64,000 nt of DNA, taken from NCBI GenBank assembly GCA_033060915.1, contig CM065377.1, positions 39,914,183-39,978,182 of the forward strand, given 5' to 3'. The notes beneath the pieces are model-generated. The model did no database searches. It had not been told where the DNA came from and saw only the letters and a program-made list of their open reading frames with translations. Positions 57,040-64,000 of the stretch are shown here, piece after piece. The position numbers and the translations under genes were made by a program. Position 1 is the first letter of the stretch; each line of letters opens with the position of its first letter. Source of the stretch: Euryodendron excelsum. Its lineage: Eukaryota; Streptophyta; Magnoliopsida; Ericales; Pentaphylacaceae.

Positions 57040-57395
57040 CACTTAGAGGGTTAGGCCATTATCATGTCTCTTCCCCCTTCACTCACCCAGAATCTTCGGT
57101 TACTTTGTTCTCTTTTATCCACTTTTCAAAAATTTTCTAAACTTGATTTCTCAAAAACAAAGTTTTATCAAATAAATGTCACCATTTGAATTCATTGCTT
57201 ACAGTCATGCTCTGGCATCGACATCCACTCCCATGTACTTGCATTGCTTTCCATATTCATGCTCTCGCATTGACCATCCATTTTATCTTGCATTAAGTTT
57301 TTTGAAAAGCTACTAACTCCTTGCATTTTCTTTTGTAGGTGGACCTTTATTCACATTTCTTTTTTATGTCATAATTAACTGTCATGTAGAATAGG

Positions 57396-57638
57396 ATGAG
57401 ATGTGTGCTATTGGGTACTTTCCTCCACTTTCGAAAATTCCACACACACTTGGTACGCTCACTTGCATTTGCAATTTGCATAAATTACTTGGTTGCTACC
57501 CTTCTAGATAGAAAGGGAAATAGTATATTGACTGTGGACAGATGCTGTGTTAGTTTCTCAGCCTACGGTCTCTTTATAGTACCCTCACTCGAACCACCAA
57601 CCAAAGATAGAGTTCACCCTTTCGGGGGTGGACGTTAG
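57396..57638 (+). CDS. Sense-strand leader frame of P1 (unknown, doubtful)
   Basis: 80 codons beginning about 0.36 kb after the PBS. Residues with INYLV, LLDR, SILTV, SFSAYGL and PPTKDR align to the M1 frame at 12156-12653. No known domain. Being open in both copies at the same place is the only support. Confidence 0.22.
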   Translation: MRCVLLGTFLHFRKFHTHLVRSLAFAICINYLVATLLDRKGNSILTVDRCCVSFSAYGLFIVPSLEPPTKDRVHPFGGGR

Positions 57639-59969
57639 AGGTTTGAAGGTTAGGGAACTGAGCTTTTTAGGAAGCATTAGTAAACCCCCACCTCATGCTC
57701 ATGTAGCACCCCATGCATAGCCGAACCTCGGCCAGATTTAAGACACGCGCGTCAGTTTCAAACCTAAAGAGGAAAGGGCCACTACTTTACTTCCCCTTAT
57801 ATTCTGTTCAATTAATACTATTAGGTTGCTTAATTTTTGTCACTATGTTTTGTATACATCTTTTCGCATCATAACTGCTTATGCATTTGTATTCATTTCA
57901 AGACAAGAGTTCCCAAAGTAATTCAAGTCATTACATCTTTATGCATGTGATTAACGCCTAGAAGAAGGCCCAAAGACCTTCTTGCTCAAATCAAGCCAAC
58001 CAAAACACCAAAGGCTACCAATAGACCCGAAGGATTCATGGCATGCAAGTCATCTCATGAAGAAGGGCCCTAATCCCTTTTCGTTCATAGAGATAGGGGT
58101 GCCAAGAAGATAAGGGGCAATCCAAAATCAAGGTCTCTCACCGACCTCCATCCATGAAGGTGAATCCGAAGACTCAAGAGTAGTTTAGGATTCCAAATGT
58201 GAAGATATGATAGGTGAAACTCCCAAGGAAAAGGTTCCCTCTTCCCGTTTCAATGTACTTTTGAAAATTCCATGTACAAAGGAAATTCATCTCATTAAAA
58301 TTGTTATTTTTGTTGAATGAATGAGTATATGAATGTATGGCTACAAGTACAAGTATAGTATTCTATAATAAGGGCAAGGCCCTATCTCCAAAGCCTAAGC
58401 TAAAACATCATGATTAGTCCCCCTCAAAAGGCATGGGCATCCCTAAGTCATGCATTGCATAAAAATTTCTAATCCAAAAGCACTAACTTCTCCATTTTGT
58501 TTTTCTCTTTACAGTCTCATTATTTTCTCCTTTGCCTACAAAGGTCAAGAAAACCAAAGGACGAAGCAAGGATAAAAAGGGGATTTTCTTCCATTTGCTG
58601 CCATTATGCTACTCACATATTCACTACTATTATGCTCGTGCATTGATATCCATCACAAGACAAGAGTTTTAAGAAACTCAAGTTATTGCATTCTCATACA
58701 TTCAATTAGCCGTAGAGAGAAAGTGATGATCCAATCTCATGCTAATCAAACCTACCTAAACCTTTAAGGGTTTCTCTAACCCTAAGGATTCATGGCATGC
58801 ATAGAACCATATCTCAAGAGAGGCACAAATCTCTCTCTGTCTATGGAGGCGGGATCACCTAAACAAAGAAACACCAACCAGCCTATGTCAAAGAGGTATT
58901 GTATTGCACATAGGGGCAAACCCCTCCTCCAAAATGGACTCAACATCTTGCCCAGATTCCCTAAAAGAAGGGACCTCCATAGGACATGTATTGCATAAAA
59001 TCTTTAACTCCACATGTTAATTGCATTTTATTTTTCTTTTTCCAGGTCCAAGAGCATAGTCAAACTAGTAGAATCCCTCCAGCATCCCGCCCAATTCATA
59101 ATTTATGCAAAGCCATGACTCTGACACCATGTTGCCATTCCACCAGTCCTTAAACTCTTAAAGCCATCCCTGTGCAATCAGATGACACACATAGAAAATG
59201 GAGTGTGAAGAACGCCAGCATGATTCCAAACCAATCTGAGGGGTTTATTTCAAAAAAGGGGAATTTCATTCAAACCTGTCTTTTAATTTTTAATTCGAAT
59301 TTGAGCATGAAAATAATATCATCTAAATGAAAAGGATCCAAAGTTTTTATGTTTGTATCATTTTCTCATGGCTTTCCATGAATGAAGTTCTTCTCCAAGA
59401 GTTTTCCCCCGAAATGTTTTACCCCGACTTGGAGGATATGTAGCATAAGTACCACTTTCAGTAGAAACAATCTCCAACTCCAAAAAGAGGAGAGAGAGAA
59501 AGAGAAAGTGAAGAGAGAGGGGAAATACAGAGGGGAGAGAGATGAGGATCAATCACATATCTTATTGAAATCCAAAAAGCGAACCCGGAAGGATGTCCTG
59601 TCAAAGCAGTGAGTAGCTAGACTCTCAAAATGAAGAGAAGCCATCATTTCATCCTCCTAAAATAGAATGCAGTCCCTTGGTCATCCCATTAGAGCCGTAG
59701 GTGATTTCCACTCAGAAGCCCAAACCAAGAGCCACCCTCCACACTAAGGCAAGCACATGCAAGAAATGAATTCGCAAACTAACATTTGCCATATTTTTAA
59801 ATGTTGCTAAATTTTTAAAAAGAGCCTTTATAGACTAAGCAATTTCACTTAAAATGAAAAGAGGCCCTCTTTTCCTCTACCATACAACTAAATATAAACC
59901 TTGCAAAGCCCCTTTGAGCTGATGGCATTCCCATCTAATGATCACCACCTACACTAGTTAAAGGCAAAG

Positions 59970-60401
59970 CTATAAGTGCGTGACAATCTCCAAGAGCACG
60001 TGCAGCGAACAGTACCCTCCAAGAGAATGAATAGTGAACAAATGGTGATCTCTAATTGAGTGCGCAATGAATGAATGGTGATTTATAAGAAAACGCACAA
60101 TAAATGAATGATGATCTCCAAAAGGATGCAATATTGATGACATCTTTAGGAATCGGCATAAGAGTGATATTTTCAAAAAAACAAAAACAAAAAAATAAAA
60201 AAAAAACAAAAAAAAAAGAGAAAAGAAAATGAATGATGATTTTAAAAAACAATGATAATTTTCAAACACAATGATGACTTTCAAAGAGAAGACAGAGTCA
60301 TCCAATACAACAACGGAAGGATAAAACAGAAGCGACTTCTTGACAAAGCGAAAAGTCCAGGGAAACGACAAGGGTAAGAGCCACTTGTCAAAGGTGATCA
60401 T
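59970..60401 (-). CDS. Open frame antisense to P1 (doubtful)
   Basis: 143 codons on the strand opposite P1. After a phenylalanine-rich run it reads LLCRFLKMSSILHPF, then four 14-residue repeats with HHSF/HHLF cores, ending YCSLHVLLEIVTHL, which parallels 9865-10137 in M1. A repeat-driven open frame is the simplest reading. Confidence 0.2.
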   Translation of the reverse strand: MITFDKWLLPLSFPWTFRFVKKSLLFYPSVVVLDDSVFSLKVIIVFENYHCFLKSSFIFFSLFFLFFFYFFVFVFLKISLLCRFLKMSSILHPFGDHHSFIVRFLINHHSFIAHSIRDHHLFTIHSLGGYCSLHVLLEIVTHL

Positions 60402-61019
60402 AGGTCTTCAGGAGCCTAGCAAATATAATAGGTTTTGAGCCTTTATCATCCCTTTCAAATACCCTATCACCTAGCCCACATTATGGTCCAAATTAAAGTC
60501 TTCTCAGATCTTAAAAAAATTGCTTAGTGTAAAAAAGCTTGAACAAATAAATAATAAAAAAAAATGGTAAATACAGGAGCAAAATTTATTTCTTTCAAAA
60601 GGTGGTTCTAGTTCATACAACCCCTGCTAAATAAAGATTTAGGCCTATGTATCCCTTTATTTCGTACAACCCTTAAACTTGGCCTATATTACGGTTCCAA
60701 GTAAAGTCTTCTCTGATTGAGGAAGGAAGGTACAATTTGCGTTGTTAAAGGGCAAAATTGGCTGTCACTTGAGAGGTCCGCTTAGAGAAGTTTTCCTTTT
60801 CAACAAAAGAGAGAGGGGAAAAACAAGTTAATGGATCAAATCTTTGAGAATTGTGAAAATGCTATCACATCCTGACAAGAAAGGAACAAAACCCAAAAGG
60901 GAGAATCCCAAAAGAAGAACAAAAGTTCAAAAGACTGCCTGATATTGGGATATAATGCTGAACTTTGAGGCACCCCTGGGGTATGCATTTATCTTCATCC
61001 ATGTATATAAGCATGTGCA

Positions 61020-61440
61020 TTCATAAAAAAGTGTGACATACATTCAATTTCGTTGCTGTATGTGCATTCATCAAAAAAAGTATGGCATGCATTCATTTCA
61101 ATTCCCATATAAATTATAATTGTTCATGCATTCATAAAAAGTATGACATACATTAAATTCCATTCTATGTACAAAACATATGCACTCGTTTCCATATTTA
61201 TATCAACCTACATGACATGCATTCATTTCAATTCCTATACAAATCATATCTGTTCATGCATTCATCAAAAAGTATGACATGCATCCAAAATTCCATCTCT
61301 ATGCATTCATCAAAAAGTATGACATGCATTCAATTCCATTCATGCATAAGCCTATGAATTCATCAAAAAGTATGACATTCATTCAATTTCATTCATGTAT
61401 AAGCCCGTGCATTCATCAAAAAGAATAACGTGCATTCATT
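61020..61440 (+). repeat. ATGCAT-rich tandem repeat in the P1 interior
   Basis: About seven copies of a 50-60 bp unit with CATTCATCAAAAAGTATGAC and ATGCATTCAATTCCATTC. Inverted, shorter version at 8885-9115. Confidence 0.75.
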
Positions 61441-61486
61441 TCAATCCTTATGTAAACCCGTACATTTATTCTATCCATAGGTATCA

Positions 61487-64000
61487 TGTCGCACCCAGAT
61501 TTTTCGCACTCGAGGAACACTCACACAAGTGAGAAAAATGATGTACTCTCTCATTAGAGCTCACCCTCCTAGAAGAATGAGTGCGACTAGGTTTGAATTG
61601 AAAATTGATTTGAATAAAGGGCTTTTAGAAAAAGTTTTGGAGACGCCACCTAACTTGATTAAGGTGAGTTAGGTCACCTAAAAACTAAGCATAATTCGAA
61701 AACTACACTTAGGGTTTTGGAAAAATAATTTTGAAAATATCTCCTCAAGAGAGGGTCTTTAGAAAAACAGGTTGTTTGGCAACCTTTGGAAAACATTTAG
61801 CCCTTTTTTGAAAATGACTCCTTTTTTGGTCTTTGAAATCAGTGATCTAGGTTCAGAGGTTGGTTACGTGTAGGGAAGACACACTAAGCCATCACCTTAC
61901 CCCACCCTTTCGGTACCTACATGTCAATCTACCCTAGATTCACCTATGAGAGTCTTTAACTAACTATAGTTCAATCCTATCCACTTTGAAAAACAATATT
62001 TGAAAAAAAACTAACATGATGTATGATATGCAAGTGCAAGAAAAGAGAGTTAGAAAATAGATTTGAAAAGATATTTGAAAAGAATTTGATTTGATTTGAT
62101 TTTAAAAGAGATTTGAAAAGATAGAATTAAAATTGGAAAGTTTGAGAAATTAGAAATAGAGATTTGAAAATAGATTGGAGATTTGAAGATTGTGGAATTT
62201 GAAATTTGAAAAAGGTTGTGACCGCACCCATGAGGGTTGCCTACGTATCCTTTTGGAGGAGTCAAGTCAGTCGTAGTTTGGACAATAGTCCGATTGAAAA
62301 TAGAAGATTTGATTTGAAAAAGGAGTTGAATTGGAAATTAGATTGGAAGATTGAGAGATTGAACATAGAATAGAAGATTGAAAATTGGAATTTTAGAATT
62401 TTGGAATTAAAGAGATTGGATTTTGATTGGAAGATTTGAAAAGACTTGACTTTGAAAAACTTGGTTTTAGGAAACCTAGACTTAGGAAAGAGAGAATTTA
62501 GAAAGGACTTGAGATTTAGAAAGATTTGACTCGAATGTTGGACTTGGAAGATTTAGGAAAGGATTGGATTTAGGAAATGTTCGAATTAGGAAAGGTCCGA
62601 TTTTAAGAAAGTTTCAAATTAAGAAAGTTTTGAATTAGGAAAGTTTTCAAATTAGAAAAGTTTTCAAATTTGGAAAGTTTCGAAATTAGGAAAGTTTTGA
62701 ATTAAGAAAGTTTCAACTTAGGAAAGTTTTGAATTACGAAAGTTTCAATTTAAGAAAGTTTTGAATTACGAAAGTTTCAACTTAGGAAAGTTTTGAATTT
62801 AGAAAGTTTTTGAAATAGGAAAGTTTTGGATTTGGAATGTTTTAAAATAGGGAAGTTTTGAAAGTTGGAAAGTTTAGAAAACAAGGAAATTTTGAAAATA
62901 AGAAAGTTTTAAGTTTAGAAAGTTTTGAAATTTGGAAAGATTTGAAATTTAGAAAGTTTTAGAGTTTGAATTTTAGAAAATCTTGAGATTAGGAAAGATT
63001 TGAGTTTAGGAAAGATTTGAAAACTTAGGTTTGGAAAGTTAATATTTGGAAAGGGATATGATTAGGAAAGGGTTGAATTAGGAAAGATTTGAAAGTTGAG
63101 TTTTAAAATTTAGGAAAGATTTTTATGTTCAAGTTTTGGAAACTTAGGATTTAGGAAAGTGGGGATTAGGAAAGATTTGAATTAGCAAAGATTTGGATTA
63201 GGAAGGGATTGGATTTTGTTTCTAAAAAGAAGTGTTTGATTTCGTTTCCAAAAACAGAGGATTGGATCTAGTTTACTAAACGGAAGATTGGATTTGGGCA
63301 AGAATTTGGAAAGAGAAGTTTTAGAAACCCTAGATTTAGAAGGCTATAGTTTTGACATAGAAAATAGGATTTGAAAAATAGGTATAGTTTTGATGTAGAA
63401 AACAAGAGGTTTTGAAAACCTAGGTTTTAAGGCAAGTTTGAAAACCATGTTTTTAGAAGGGAAATTAGGGTTTCCTAATTATTAGTTCCAGGGCTTGACT
63501 TGGGCTTTAAAGAAAGAGTTTTTTGGAAAGTGCATTTTTGGAAATGAAGGTTTTTAGAAGGGAATCCTAGAGAGGAGTTTCTAGAGGGAAGATTTTGGAA
63601 AGAGAGTTTTTTAGAAAGATTTTTGGAAAGAGTTTTTCTAGGAAAGAGACCTAGGGAACGTTTTTGGAAAGTGGATTTTGGGGAGAGAATTTTGAAAAGG
63701 AGTTGAAAAAGGGAGTTTTAAAAAATAGATTTTTTGGAGAAAGTTTTTGAAAACAACTTTGGAAAGGAGAGTTTTAGGAAAATATGTTGAACAAGAGAGT
63801 TTTAGGAAGATATTTTTGGAAAGAGAGTTTTTTGGAAAGTATAAAAACGTCTCACTTTCCTAAAGCGATTCTAACCATAAGAAGGCTAGAGGCACTTTAA
63901 GAAAGTGGTTTTGAAAACAACAAGGATTAAAAATATGGACCATATTGGTCACTTTGAATGTAACACTTTCCTAAGGCAACCCTAGCCATGGAAAGGCTAA
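61487..64000 (-). mobile_element. Class A LTR on minus, inserted into P1, running off the window
   Basis: Starts TGTCGCACCCAG at 61487 directly after P1 sequence that continues in M1 at about 8885, so it is an insertion. No PBS lies at its left edge, so this is either a solo LTR or the 3'-outer end of a full element. It holds the triple-hairpin block (62215-62296) and the AT-rich class A array (62440-63470); the promoter would lie beyond 64000. The left flank is TATCA; the partner TSD is outside the window. Confidence 0.8.
62215..62296 (-). promoter_or_regulatory. Triple-hairpin block (copy in the right-edge LTR)
   Basis: On minus: GGAC-tatt-GTCC, TCCT..AGGA and ACCC-tcat-GGGT. The second stem again differs from S1 (TCCC/GGGA) on both arms. 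Confidence 0.6.

Larger units (their letters stand above)
57040..61486 (+). mobile_element. P1 internal region (4.4 kb, no gag or pol)
   Basis: Collinear with the interior of M1 in reverse (see 8006-13033). No protease, RT, integrase or zinc-knuckle motif is seen on either strand. It includes a duplicated module with GGATTCATGGCATGCA (58032 and 58785), a sense leader frame, an antisense frame and an ATGCAT repeat. It is interrupted at 61486 by an LTR in the opposite orientation. Frames at 58792-58998, 59358-59552 and 59382-59612 have no recognisable features. Confidence 0.6.

Noticed and set aside
59382..59612. 76-codon lysine- and glutamate-rich frame
   Set aside because: Reads a GAGA-rich purine stretch of the P1 interior and is not matched in M1.

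Overview
This is nuclear DNA from a seed plant, most likely a eudicot. It is a retrotransposon graveyard, and I found no intact host gene, tRNA, rRNA or CRISPR array. The case for a plant is: Ogre/Tat-type LTRs of 4.4-5.3 kb with a TGGCGACTCC-type primer-binding site (PBS); a Ty1/copia element of plant type; an Athila-like tRNA-Asp PBS; CACTA, hAT-like and Tourist-like pieces; and very AT-rich spacers. Most open frames here are chance readings of repeats. Boundaries below were set by eye from LTR termini, PBS sites, polypurine tracts and target-site duplications (TSDs).

Layout. (1) 1-15365: a minus-strand Ogre/Tat-type element, here called M1. It has a 3' LTR (to 1717), a polypurine tract, a 3' repeat array, about 5 kb of internal DNA without gag or pol, a PBS at 13034-13051, and a truncated 5' LTR. 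A plus-strand solo LTR, S1 (2946-8005, TSD TTTTG), is nested inside it. (2) 15366-24413: a second minus-strand LTR (LTR2) with its own PBS, split by solo LTR S2 (18674-23465, TSD GGATG). (3) 24414-26285: an Athila-like LTR and PBS piece that interrupts a Ty3/gypsy reverse transcriptase gene exactly at its YVDD codons. (4) 27358-34288: a full-length but dead Ty1/copia element (TSD AGTAG) with LTRs of 1091 and 1078 bp. (5) 34289-43909: AT-rich spacer with small inverted-repeat transposons and tandem repeats. (6) 43915-46267: an internally deleted minus-strand copia element (TSD ACCAG). (7) 46500-51717: a CACTA-like terminus carrying solo LTR S3 (47097-51526, TSD GTATG). (8) 51718-61486: a plus-strand Ogre/Tat-type element, P1 (5' LTR, PBS and 4.4 kb of non-coding interior), the inverted counterpart of M1. 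It is cut at 61487 by another minus-strand LTR that runs off the window.

The Ogre-like LTRs fall into two classes by the palindromes just upstream of the TATA box. Class A boxes are built on GGCGCCACT/AGTGGCGCC and class B boxes on GCGCATGT/ACATGCGC. Both classes repeat at exactly 38 bp in all six TATA-bearing LTRs. A second conserved block in U5 consists of three short hairpins whose arms change sequence between copies while mostly staying complementary. The copia LTRs carry a third promoter-proximal palindrome with paired substitutions between the two LTRs. These pairing-conserved cis elements in otherwise decayed non-coding elements are the most interesting content of the window.
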